From positions 1-56,428 of the forward strand of contig CACYUI010000008.1 in NCBI GenBank assembly GCA_902777605.1: a stretch of 56,428 bases of DNA, read 5' to 3'. Numbering within the stretch: position 1 is the first letter of the stretch; the number at the start of each line of letters is the position of its first letter. Positions 1 to 7,250 of the stretch are shown piece by piece. Below the pieces are notes generated by a model that was not told the origin of the DNA, did not search any database, and saw only the letters and a list, made by a program, of their open reading frames with translations. The position numbers and the translations under genes are program-made. This DNA is from an uncultured bacterium. GTDB lineage: Bacteria > Cyanobacteriota > Vampirovibrionia > Gastranaerophilales > Gastranaerophilaceae.

Positions 1-811
1 CAACAACATTTTTATTTTTAAAGTAATATGAAACAGGATGTTTCATTTTTACTTCATCATCCCTAATCCATTCAAAACGATTATCAACTCTATCCAATAT
101 GAATGGAAAATATTCACCCAAATGACCGAGAATCATTCTTAGGTTAGGGAATTTATCAAATGTCCCGTTTAATATGATTCTTAATGATGTTTTCATAGCA
201 TCTAAGCCAAAACCAAGCCCCGGGGAAGAATATACATAACCCATGTCTTTCATATCTTTATCATCAGATGCTTGCGGATGAACATAGAACGCACAACACA
301 ATTCTTCAGCTTTAGCAAGAAGCGGAAGATATTTTTCTTCATATAAATGTTCTTTTTTATAATTAGAATGTGTGTGCCAATATTTGAAACCAAGCTCTTT
401 TACACAGCGTTCAAGCTCTTTTATAGCCTCGTCAACATAAGGAGTTGGTAAAACTGCAGCGCCTAAGAAACGGTCAGGGTATTTTTTTATGATTTCAGCA
501 ACTGCATCATTAGATTTTTTCGCAAAATATACCGCCTCTTTTTCCGGTAATTCTTCTAATGCGGGAGAAGATGCCATAACGCCGACATCAATGCCGTTTT
601 TATCCATAACGGCAATTCTTTCTGCGCCAAAATTCATTAATTCATCAATAACAGGGTATTCATTAGTTACTCCATCAAAATGAGCAAAAACTTTATCTCT
701 TACTTCCAAAATTTTAGTCCCGGGATAATATCTCATTGCATTATCACGCGAGGAAAGATATTCCATCAATTCAGGTAAATAATAGTGAAACTCACAGTCA
801 ATTATTTTCAT
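1..811 (-). CDS. Amidohydrolase-2 family metal-dependent hydrolase (3' end outside window)
   Basis: About 270 residues can be read from an ATG at 811; the gene runs off the left edge, so its C terminus is missing. The start is supported by a GGGAGAAC Shine-Dalgarno. Motifs fit the amidohydrolase-2 (ACMSD / gamma-resorcylate decarboxylase-like) TIM barrel. The N-terminal metal motif is degenerate (IDCEFHYY in place of the usual DxHxH). A mid-protein KYWHTHSNY and a strand-end FYVHPQ supply histidines, and ILGHLGEYFPFILDR is the typical late His motif with the Arg-containing helix. Members hydrolyse or decarboxylate small cyclic or aromatic acids; the substrate cannot be told from sequence. It stands alone, facing out of the window, with a repeat-rich gap behind it. 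Confidence is good for the family and low for any specific reaction. Confidence 0.8.
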   Translation of the reverse strand, partial: MKIIDCEFHYYLPELMEYLSSRDNAMRYYPGTKILEVRDKVFAHFDGVTNEYPVIDELMNFGAERIAVMDKNGIDVGVMASSPALEELPEKEAVYFAKKSNDAVAEIIKKYPDRFLGAAVLPTPYVDEAIKELERCVKELGFKYWHTHSNYKKEHLYEEKYLPLLAKAEELCCAFYVHPQASDDKDMKDMGYVYSSPGLGFGLDAMKTSLRIILNGTFDKFPNLRMILGHLGEYFPFILDRVDNRFEWIRDDEVKMKHPVSYYFKNKNVV

Positions 812-893
812 AATGTTCTCCCTTCTATAATTACCTATTATGATATAATACTAGACAATTATATACAAGTTACCACAAAATCTTCTCACCAGT

Positions 894-1118
894 ATAGGTT
901 GGGTAAAACCCAACAATAACTTTTGTATTATGATTTGATTATGAATTATAGGTTGGCATTAGCGAATTTCTGTACATGTTACACTCGGGTTGAGAGTGAC
1001 GAAATGAGCACTAACGGAAGTTATGCTAATGACAGTCACGAGCGAAAAGAAATCCAAGACACTATGCAAACAAAAGGGATAAATAAATAATTATTGTCGG
1101 ATTAGTAAATCCGACCTA
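894..1118. repeat. Intergenic two-hairpin palindromic repeats, one partial and one apparently expanded copy
   Basis: Two related pieces lie in this gene-free stretch. The first (894-926) starts TAGGTTGGGT and folds into a 7-bp hairpin GTTGGGT/ACCCAAC, followed by an ACTTTTGT tail. The second begins TAGGTTGGCATTAG at 949 and ends with an 8-bp hairpin GTCGGATT/AATCCGAC (1096-1115) and the closing ACCTA, so its ends TAGGT...ACCTA are complementary. The intact 56-bp relative at 13123-13178 has the same ends. The interior of the second copy (about 963-1085) holds extra sequence, including GTCACGAGCG and AAATCC stretches reminiscent of the repeat near 12978, which suggests one repeat nested in another. 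No ORF is seen here. Confidence 0.6.
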
Positions 1119-1132
1119 TCTGATACAAGATA

Positions 1133-1492
1133 TTACTTATTAAAATTTCGCCTGCAAGCTTCTAGCGTTTCCGGAGGTGTAAGCTTTTCAATAGGTCCAA
1201 AAGGCCACATATTATGTGAAATCTTTGATTCTATTTGTTCTATGTGTTTTTTTATAAGTGCATTGTTTGGGTGTTTTTCCAAATATGCTTTTAAACCGCT
1301 AACATAATTTTCTGCGATTTTCTTTGCAGCATCACGCGTTATAGATTTATATCCTTTATTATAAATTTCTTAATATAAAGCCCCTTCTTTGGCAAATTTT
1401 TCATATATCTCGGGGGTTAAAACTTTGTTCCCGAAATTAACATGTTTTTGATTATTAACATTAGTTTGAAAATTAATTGGTGATACATTCAT
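1133..1492 (-). pseudogene. Small NVNFG-type protein gene interrupted by an in-frame TAA
   Basis: The ATG at 1492 follows a clean AAGGAAAG Shine-Dalgarno. The reading frame gives 40 residues beginning MNVSPINFQ and containing HVNFGNK. It then meets TAA at 1370-1372, and continues in the same frame for 78 more residues with normal composition, ending at TAA 1133. The downstream part is rich in Lys/Glu helices and ends ACRRNFNK. A single substitution (for example CAA or GAA to TAA) explains the break; no frameshift is needed. I do not recognise a catalytic domain. The SPINFQ...NFG opening recalls small proteins that are common in gut Gastranaerophilales, which is a recollection of pattern and not a database result. 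It could also be a genuine 40-residue peptide, but the open frame beyond the stop argues for decay. Confidence 0.55.
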
Positions 1493-1683
1493 AAATCTTT
1501 CCTTGCAATGTATTTTATATTTTACTACACATTCGTACACAAAGTAAGTTCGCTGAACATTCAAAATTGACTTACTTTCCAGAAATGTTTACAATTCTTC
1601 ATGAAACAACCTTAAAAAGCAATAATATCAACATTTTTATTTTATAGACACAATCTATAATTTATAGTAAAATTAGATTAATA

Positions 1684-1710
1684 TTTGCGGTCACAGATTG
1701 TGACCGCAAA
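1684..1710 (+). promoter_or_regulatory. Perfect 12-bp-arm palindrome immediately upstream of the ORF6N gene
   Basis: Arms TTTGCGGTCACA (1684-1695) and TGTGACCGCAAA (1699-1710) are exact reverse complements around a 3-nt spacer GAT. The right arm ends just before the AGAGGAAAGT Shine-Dalgarno of the gene that starts at 1721. The element could be a transcriptional operator or a translational hairpin. Its core TCACAGATTGTGA recurs almost exactly inside the gene at 1911-1923 (TCACAAATTGTGA), which suggests recognition by the same factor, possibly the encoded protein. That last step is inference. Confidence 0.6.
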
Positions 1711-1720
1711 AGAGGAAAGT

Positions 1721-2233
1721 ATGAACGAAATCATAGAAATTCAAAATCTGATATTTGTCATTAGAAATAAGCAAGTAATGATAGATAGAGACTTAGCAGA
1801 ACTTTATGGAGTTAAAACAATGGTTCTAAATCAGGCAGTTAAAAGAAACATTGAAAGATTTCCAAGTGATTTTATGTTCAGACTCAGTAAAGATGAAGCA
1901 AACGAACTTATCACAAATTGTGATAGGTTCAAAACATTAAAACATTCACCTACTACACCATATGTTTTTACTGAGCATGGTGTAGCAATGCTATCAAGTG
2001 TATTAAATAGCAAGAAAGCAGTAGAGATAAATATACAAATTGTTAGAGCTTTTATACAACTCCGTCAATATGCAATAGAGCATAAGGATTTAGCAAGGAG
2101 GCTTGACGATTTAGAACATTCTTTTATTGAACATTGCAAAGATAATAAAACCGATATACAAGAATTAAAACAAGCTATTGATATGTTAATCGATAGAACA
2201 AAACCTGTAAAAATAGGTTTTACAACTGATTAA
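1721..2233 (+). CDS. ORF6N (KilA-N-associated) domain protein
   Basis: 170 residues from ATG 1721, chosen over an upstream ATG because AGAGGAAAGT sits directly before it and because the upstream codons lie within the palindrome at 1684-1710. The N-terminal about 85 residues match the ORF6N domain: VMIDRDLAELYGV, then VKRNIERFPSDFMFRL, then TPYVFTEHGVAMLSSVL. These are DNA-binding domains shared by phage antirepressors and stand-alone chromosomal proteins. The C-terminal half is predicted helical coiled coil (HKDLARRLDDLE, then IQELKQAIDML). No phage genes surround it, so it is a solitary copy. A second palindrome, TATCACAA-A-TTGTGATA, lies within the coding region at 1909-1925. Autoregulation through these palindromes is a reasonable guess. 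Confidence in the domain is high. Confidence 0.9.
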   Translation: MNEIIEIQNLIFVIRNKQVMIDRDLAELYGVKTMVLNQAVKRNIERFPSDFMFRLSKDEANELITNCDRFKTLKHSPTTPYVFTEHGVAMLSSVLNSKKAVEINIQIVRAFIQLRQYAIEHKDLARRLDDLEHSFIEHCKDNKTDIQELKQAIDMLIDRTKPVKIGFTTD

Positions 2234-2330
2234 AATTTGAAAGCTAAAATCAAAATAATAACGCGATTTTAGTTCTATTTTATGACAACAGATATATAAG
2301 CACTTTTAAGAAAACACAGGTAAATATAAT

Positions 2331-3212
2331 ATGAAGAAAAAGATTATAGCTTTAATTTTAATACTTTTAATAGCAGGTTTAGGTATATTTTTCTATAAAG
2401 CAAATAAAAAAGATACCTCGAATGAAATTACTTTATACGGCAATATTGAAATTCGCCAAGTTGATTTGAGTTTCCTTGCAGGCGGTCAAGTTTCAAAACT
2501 CTTAAAAGAAGAGGGAGATACCGTTAGAAAGGGAGAACTTATTGCGACATTGGATTCAAGAGATTATGAAGCCAACTACAATAAGGCAATAGCTGATGTT
2601 GAAAGAACGCTTGCATTAAAAGACGATGCTCTTCAAAAATATAACAGAAATGAACCTTTAGGAAAAGCAGGCGCTGTATCTGAACAAAATGTTGAAACTT
2701 TATTAAACAATAAAAACAGGACTCAGGCTGAATACAAACTTGCCGAAGCGAATAAAACTTACGCAAAAAACCAACTTGATTACACAAAACTCTACGCGCC
2801 TGAAAACGGAATAATCATGGTTCGTGTAATTGAACCCGGAAGTAATGTTCAAAAGGGGCAGCCTGTTTATACAATGGCAAAAACCAATCCTGTTTGGGTT
2901 AGAGCCTATGTTAATGAAAAAGATTTAGGTAACATTAAATACGGGCAGGGGGTAAATGTATACACAGATACAGTAAATCCTCAAACAGGAAAGAAACGGG
3001 AATACAAAGGTCAAATTGGGTATATTTCGCCAATTGCGGAGTTTACTCCAAAGACCGTTCAATCAACCGATACGAGAACTGATTTAGTTTATCGTATAAG
3101 AGTTTATATCAATGATATAGATGAATTTCTAAGACAGGGTATGCCTGTTACTATCAAAATAGATTTAACTTCAAAGGATAATCAAGAAAATAATGCAAAC
3201 GGTAACAATTAA
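2331..3212 (+). CDS. HlyD-family membrane fusion protein of a YbhGFSR-type exporter
   Basis: 293 residues with one N-terminal membrane anchor (about residues 4-22). The order is that of a periplasmic adaptor: barrel-sandwich half (YGNIEIRQVDLSF, then GDTVRKGELIATLD), an alpha-hairpin with coiled-coil composition (about residues 75-155), the second lipoyl half (LYAPENGIIMVRVIEPGSNVQKGQP) and a beta-barrel C terminus. It would bridge the inner-membrane ABC transporter to an outer-membrane channel. It is the first gene of a four-gene operon in the order of E. coli ybhG-ybhF-ybhS-ybhR, and its last 20 bp overlap the next start. No TetR-type regulator like CecR is seen upstream. The TolC-like partner is not in the window. 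Family assignment is firm; the substrate is unknown. Confidence 0.9.
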   Translation: MKKKIIALILILLIAGLGIFFYKANKKDTSNEITLYGNIEIRQVDLSFLAGGQVSKLLKEEGDTVRKGELIATLDSRDYEANYNKAIADVERTLALKDDALQKYNRNEPLGKAGAVSEQNVETLLNNKNRTQAEYKLAEANKTYAKNQLDYTKLYAPENGIIMVRVIEPGSNVQKGQPVYTMAKTNPVWVRAYVNEKDLGNIKYGQGVNVYTDTVNPQTGKKREYKGQIGYISPIAEFTPKTVQSTDTRTDLVYRIRVYINDIDEFLRQGMPVTIKIDLTSKDNQENNANGNN

Positions 3213-4815
3213 GAATTTAACTAAAAATTTTGGTTCTACCGTTGCTATTGATAATTTGTCCTTAAATATTGAAAAAGGTAAAATAACGGGGCTTATCGGA
3301 GCTGACGGAGCCGGTAAAACCACTCTTTTAAGGACAATAATCGGTTTATTGCTGCCTAATGTTGGTGAAATAAATGTGCTTGGTTTCGACCCAAAAACTC
3401 AAAAAGATGAACTGAATCTGCATATAGGCTATATGCCTCAAAAGTTTGGTTTATATGAAGATTTAACTGTTATTGAAAACTTAAAATTATATGCCGACCT
3501 TAAAGGGGTAAATATTACTCCCTCGCCCATTGAGGGAGAGGGTAGGGGTGAGGGGTCAATTCTCACAAAGATGTTGGAATTTACGACCCTTGCACCATTT
3601 CAGGATAGACTTGCAGGGGCATTATCAGGCGGGATGAAACAAAAGCTGGGTCTTGCATGCACACTTCTTGGGAATCCTGAATTTATACTTTTAGATGAAC
3701 CCTCTGTCGGTGTTGACCCTATATCTCGCAGAGACTTAATGAAAATGGTTCGCGAAATGATAAACCCCGAAACAACGGTTTTGTGGTCAACAGCTTATTT
3801 AGATGAAGCTCACAGCTTTGATACGGCGGTTGTCATAGACAGGGGTAAAATAATTTTTAACGGAAGTCCTCATGACCTTGCGCCAACACCGCAAGAGTTT
3901 GAGAATAAAGTAATAGACTTGATGGGCGGATACAACAAAGAAGAATCGCTTATAGCTAAGAACTATGAATATCAAGATAATTCCCCTCGCTCTACGGGAG
4001 AGGGGGGAGGGGGGAGGGGGCAATCCTCATGCATTTACCCAGTTGAAGCGGATAATTTAGAAAAAAGATACGGAAATTTTTATGCAGTTAAAAATAACAC
4101 CTTTAAAATTAAAAAAGGTGAAATATTTGGGCTTTTAGGACCAAACGGAGCGGGGAAATCAACATCATTTAAAATGATGTGCGGACTTGCTCGTCCGACA
4201 TCGGGTACTGCAAGAATAATGGGGATAGATATTAAAAGACAGCCGGAAAAAGCCAGAGCAAATTTAGGGTATATGGCACAAAAATTCTCGTTATATGGAA
4301 GTTTAACCGTTCGCGAAAACTTAGACTTTTTCGCTCTTGCCTATGGAATCAGCATTTTGAAAAAAGAAGAAAAGGTTAATGAAGTTATTGATGTTTTTGG
4401 GTTGAGAGAATATGAAAAAGCAAAAGCAGAAGATTTACCTCTAGGCTTAAAACAAAGACTTTCAATGGCGGCAGCACTCATTCATAATCCTCCTGTTTTG
4501 TTTTTAGATGAACCCACATCAGGTGTTGATGTTTTGACACGAAGAGATTTTTGGAATCATATAACATCTTTGGCTAAAAAAGGTGTAACAATTCTTGTGA
4601 CAACCCACTTTATGGATGAGGCTGAATACTGCGACAGGATTTCACTTTTCTATAAAGGTGAAACTATTGCCGTTGGAACACCAACAGAGCTTAAACAACA
4701 AGCGGCAGCTTTTAACCCCTCACCCCAACCCTCTCCCACAAGGGGCGAGGGAGCTTTGCCAGATATGGAAGAAACATTTATAACTTTAATTAAAGAGAGC
4801 GAGGTTAATAAATGA
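3193..4815 (+). CDS. Double ATP-binding ABC protein (YbhF-like), carrying three in-frame repeat insertions
   Basis: 540 residues with two complete nucleotide-binding domains fused in one chain, as in E. coli YbhF. NBD1 has Walker A GADGAGKTT (about residue 37), signature LSGGMKQ and Walker B FILLDEP. NBD2 has GPNGAGKST, a degenerate signature LPLGLKQ and VLFLDEP. It would power export through the two permeases encoded just downstream, overlapping the next gene by 4 bp (ATGA). Three low-complexity stretches rich in P, S, G, E and R break the fold at loop positions: after ADLKGV in NBD1, in the inter-domain linker, and near the C terminus. They coincide with the G-rich palindromic repeat described separately and keep the frame. 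The gene is therefore probably functional, with repeat-derived inserts. Confidence 0.93.
   Translation: MQTVTIKNLTKNFGSTVAIDNLSLNIEKGKITGLIGADGAGKTTLLRTIIGLLLPNVGEINVLGFDPKTQKDELNLHIGYMPQKFGLYEDLTVIENLKLYADLKGVNITPSPIEGEGRGEGSILTKMLEFTTLAPFQDRLAGALSGGMKQKLGLACTLLGNPEFILLDEPSVGVDPISRRDLMKMVREMINPETTVLWSTAYLDEAHSFDTAVVIDRGKIIFNGSPHDLAPTPQEFENKVIDLMGGYNKEESLIAKNYEYQDNSPRSTGEGGGGRGQSSCIYPVEADNLEKRYGNFYAVKNNTFKIKKGEIFGLLGPNGAGKSTSFKMMCGLARPTSGTARIMGIDIKRQPEKARANLGYMAQKFSLYGSLTVRENLDFFALAYGISILKKEEKVNEVIDVFGLREYEKAKAEDLPLGLKQRLSMAAALIHNPPVLFLDEPTSGVDVLTRRDFWNHITSLAKKGVTILVTTHFMDEAEYCDRISLFYKGETIAVGTPTELKQQAAAFNPSPQPSPTRGEGALPDMEETFITLIKESEVNK
3518..3556 (+). repeat. G-rich palindromic repeat inside NBD1 of the double ABC gene
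   Basis: The element has an inverted pair CTCCCTC (3518-3524) / GAGGGAG (3532-3538) followed by a G-rich arm GGGTAGGGGTGAGGGG. It is translated in frame as PSPIEGEGRGEG. The same architecture recurs at 3983, 4714 (opposite orientation), 6433 and between 13245 and 13456. Confidence 0.8.
3983..4020 (+). repeat. G-rich palindromic repeat inside the inter-domain linker of the double ABC gene
   Basis: CCCCTCGCTCTACGGGAG is followed by a long G-rich arm. It is translated in frame as SPRSTGEGGGGRGQ between the two nucleotide-binding domains. It is a diverged copy of the repeat at 3518-3556, with the same stem-plus-G-tract layout. Confidence 0.7.
4714..4755 (-). repeat. G-rich palindromic repeat, inverted copy near the 3' end of the double ABC gene
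   Basis: Read on the minus strand it has the CCCTCGCCCCTTG...GGGAGAGGG...GGGGTGAGGGG layout of the other copies. It lies in the opposite orientation to them yet is still open, translated as NPSPQPSPTRGEGA. It sits in the variable stretch before the conserved C-terminal helix MEETFITLIKE. Confidence 0.75.
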
Positions 4816-5978
4816 AAATCTTATTAGCCTTAATTAAAAAAGAAATAAAACAGATACTTCGTGATCCATCAAGTATTGTTATTGCTTTTATTCTGCCAAT
4901 TATATCAATTACGATTTATATGTACGGAATTAATCTTGATTCCGTAAAAATTACAATGGGAATTAAAAATGACGATAACTCTCCTGAAGTTGCAACATTA
5001 GTCAAATCCTTCGGACACAGCAAATATGTTAATTCCATAAATTTTGATAATATGGAAGACATTAAAACAGCTATTTTAAGTTCTAAAATTAAAGGAGCAG
5101 TTGTAATTCCTAATGATTTTTCAACAAAACTTGCTCGGGGGCAAAAGGCAGATTTACTTGTCATAACAGATGGTAGCGAAGTTAATACTGCAAACTATGT
5201 TCAGAGTTATGCCAATATGATTTCTAATCAATGGCTTAATACAAGTAAATACAAAAAGAATTTATCAAAACCTCTAATTAATATAGAAAACAGAACTTGG
5301 TATAATCCGGATTTAAACTCACATCATTTTATTGTCCCTGGGTCTATAGCAATTACTATGACTTTAATCGGAATTTTGCTTACTTCTCTTGTTATTGCGC
5401 GTGAATGGGAAAGAGGAACAATGGAAGCATTATTAAGCACAAAAGTCAGAGCAATTCATATTGTACTTGGGAAATACATTCCGTATTTTATTTTGGGAAT
5501 GTTATCAACGGCATTTAATATGTTCCTTTGTGTTTGTATATTTCAAGTGCCTTTTAGGGGCAGTTATTTTATGTTTTTCTTAATAAGCGGAATCTTCTTG
5601 TTCACATCACTCGGTATTGGTTTAATGATTTCAACAGCCCTAAAAAATCAATTTATGGCAAGTATGGTATCAATAAGTGTAGGATTTATGCCTGCTCTGA
5701 TGTTATCGGGGTTAATGTTTCCGATTAATTCAATGCCTACATTTTTTCAATACTTAACTATGATAATTCCGCCAAGATATTATATTTCATTTATTGAAAG
5801 TGAATTTATGGCAGGCGGGGTAAATGAAATAAGGCTGGCAAATGCTTTTTATTTAACTTTATTGGGATCGCTTCTGTTTGCAGGAGTTTATAAAAAAACA
5901 CAAATGAGACTTGAAACTTCTTGTCCTTCCCTTGAGGGTGGACCGAAATCTTTAATTTCGAGGAGGGGTAATGATTAG
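4812..5978 (+). CDS. ABC-2 type permease, YbhS-like
   Basis: 388 residues starting in a 4-bp ATGA overlap with the ABC gene. The layout is that of ABC-2 permeases: an N-terminal cytoplasmic helix (KKEIKQILRDPSSI), TM1, a large extracytoplasmic domain (about residues 40-170), then five C-terminal TM helices, with REWERGTMEALLSTKVRA as the conserved coupling element before the TM bundle. It pairs with the next permease to form the export pore. The last about 17 codons (CPSLEGGPKSLISRRGND) are not family sequence: they come from a repeat-like element at 5924-5969, so the natural C terminus has been replaced or extended. The gene overlaps the following start by 8 bp. Confidence 0.9.
   Translation: MKILLALIKKEIKQILRDPSSIVIAFILPIISITIYMYGINLDSVKITMGIKNDDNSPEVATLVKSFGHSKYVNSINFDNMEDIKTAILSSKIKGAVVIPNDFSTKLARGQKADLLVITDGSEVNTANYVQSYANMISNQWLNTSKYKKNLSKPLINIENRTWYNPDLNSHHFIVPGSIAITMTLIGILLTSLVIAREWERGTMEALLSTKVRAIHIVLGKYIPYFILGMLSTAFNMFLCVCIFQVPFRGSYFMFFLISGIFLFTSLGIGLMISTALKNQFMASMVSISVGFMPALMLSGLMFPINSMPTFFQYLTMIIPPRYYISFIESEFMAGGVNEIRLANAFYLTLLGSLLFAGVYKKTQMRLETSCPSLEGGPKSLISRRGND
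5924..5969 (+). repeat. Repeat-like element forming the 3' end of the YbhS-like gene
   Basis: The element reads CCTTCCCTTGAGGGTGGACC, then a perfect 6-bp hairpin CGAAAT (5944-5949) / ATTTCG (5955-5960), then GAGGAGGGG. It combines the CCCTTGAGGG stem seen in the G-rich repeats with a second hairpin. It supplies both the tail of one permease gene and the GAGGAGGGGT Shine-Dalgarno used by the next gene. Confidence 0.6.
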
Positions 5979-7125
5979 AGATTTTTTACGCAGAGTTGCG
6001 GCACTCATAAGAAAAGAATTCAGAACTATTTGGAATGACCCGAAATCTCGTGCTATTATAGTTGCAATGCCTCTTATGCAGCTTTTGGTGTTTTCAAATG
6101 CAGTAACAATGGAAGTTAGGAATATTGATACAGTTGTTTTAGACCGCTCTCAAAGTGTTGAAAGCAGAGAATTACTTTCAAGGTTTGAAAATTCATCAAG
6201 ATTTAGAAAATTTTATTATGTTAATAATGAAACAGATTTTAAGGAAAAACTTGATACCCAAAAAGTTCAACTCGGAATAAATATCCCGAATGATTTTGCA
6301 AGGGGGATAAAGTCTAAAACAGGTACAAATGTTCAGATAGTATCTGATGGCAGACAAACAAATTCGGCTGCAATAGGCTCAGGATATGCATCGCAAATAA
6401 TAAATTTGTATAATGCAGAGCTATCAAAACTACCCTCGCCCCTTGAGGGAGAGGGGTTGGGGGTGAGGGGTACTACCGATTCTGGAATAAATATTACCGT
6501 AAGAAACTGGTTTAATCCTAATCTTGAATATAAATGGTATATTTTGACAATTATTGTTGCAATGCTTTCACTTGTAACAACTTTGATTTTGACATCTTTA
6601 TCAATTGCAAGAGAAAGAGAACTCGGAACATTCGACCAGCTTATTGTCAGTCCTCTTTCATCATTTGAAATATTACTTGGTAAATCCATTCCACCTTTGA
6701 TTATTGCAATGACTTTAACAATAATTATGATTGGAATAGTTATTGTATTTTTTCATGTTCCTTTTAACGGTTCTATAATTTTATTCTTTATTTCGATTTT
6801 GGTTTCTCTTATGGCAATAGTAGGTGTCGGACTTTATATTTCAGCAATATGCAATACTCAGCAGCAGGCGATTTTATCTGTTATGACATTTATGATGCCT
6901 GCGGTGCTACTTTCTGGGTTCATTTCACCAATTGAAGATATGCCGCTTTGTTTGCAGTATTTAACCTACTTGAATCCTGTAAGGTTCTTTATGGTTCTAT
7001 CACGCGGAATAATATTAAAAGGTATGGGTATAAGCGATGTAATTGTAAACATAATTCCACTGATTATAATAGCTTTGATAACTCTGACACTTGCTAGCAG
7101 AACATTTAAAAGAAAGTTAGGATAA
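5971..7125 (+). CDS. ABC-2 type permease, YbhR-like
   Basis: 384 residues with the same topology as the preceding permease: one N-terminal TM, a large outer domain, then five TMs after the ARERELGTFDQLIVSPL coupling motif. Its Shine-Dalgarno GAGGAGGGGT lies inside the repeat-like element that ends the previous gene. An insert PSPLEGEGLGVRG (about residues 155-167) in the outer domain is encoded by another copy of the G-rich palindromic repeat and lies just before the conserved NWFNPN segment. The frame is intact on both sides. It is the last gene of the operon and is followed by a strong bidirectional terminator. Confidence 0.9.
   Translation: MIRDFLRRVAALIRKEFRTIWNDPKSRAIIVAMPLMQLLVFSNAVTMEVRNIDTVVLDRSQSVESRELLSRFENSSRFRKFYYVNNETDFKEKLDTQKVQLGINIPNDFARGIKSKTGTNVQIVSDGRQTNSAAIGSGYASQIINLYNAELSKLPSPLEGEGLGVRGTTDSGINITVRNWFNPNLEYKWYILTIIVAMLSLVTTLILTSLSIARERELGTFDQLIVSPLSSFEILLGKSIPPLIIAMTLTIIMIGIVIVFFHVPFNGSIILFFISILVSLMAIVGVGLYISAICNTQQQAILSVMTFMMPAVLLSGFISPIEDMPLCLQYLTYLNPVRFFMVLSRGIILKGMGISDVIVNIIPLIIIALITLTLASRTFKRKLG
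6433..6470 (+). repeat. G-rich palindromic repeat inside the YbhR-like gene
   Basis: CCCTCGCCCC-TTGA-GGGAGAGGGG is followed by TTGGGGGTGAGGGG. This is the cleanest copy in the window and defines the consensus. It is read as PSPLEGEGLGVRG within the extracytoplasmic domain. Confidence 0.85.
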
Positions 7126-7203
7126 ATATAAACACAAAGTAAAACACTGCGATTAAACATTGCAAAAAAATCCTAAATATCCGATTTTCAAATCTGTAAT
7201 AAA

Positions 7204-7235
7204 AAATCGGGTTGATTCTTTTATCAACCCGATTT
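7204..7235. terminator. Bidirectional intrinsic terminator between convergent operons
   Basis: A perfect 13-bp stem AAATCGGGTTGAT (7204-7216) / ATCAACCCGATTT (7223-7235) has a 6-nt loop. It is flanked on the right by a T-rich stretch (ATATTTTTTATT) and on the left by an A-run, which becomes the T-tract for the minus strand. It can stop both the exporter operon and the minus-strand gene ending at 7251. Confidence 0.9.
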
Positions 7236-7250
7236 ATCAAATATTTTTTA

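Noticed and set aside
1133-1492. TAA read as a sense codon (recoded genetic code)
   Set aside because: Many intact genes here end with TAA at the family's expected length, so TAA is a normal stop; the two internal TAAs are better explained by gene decay.
1721-2233. ORF6N protein as a sign of a prophage
   Set aside because: No integrase, structural or lysis genes lie nearby, and ORF6N genes are common as solitary chromosomal genes.
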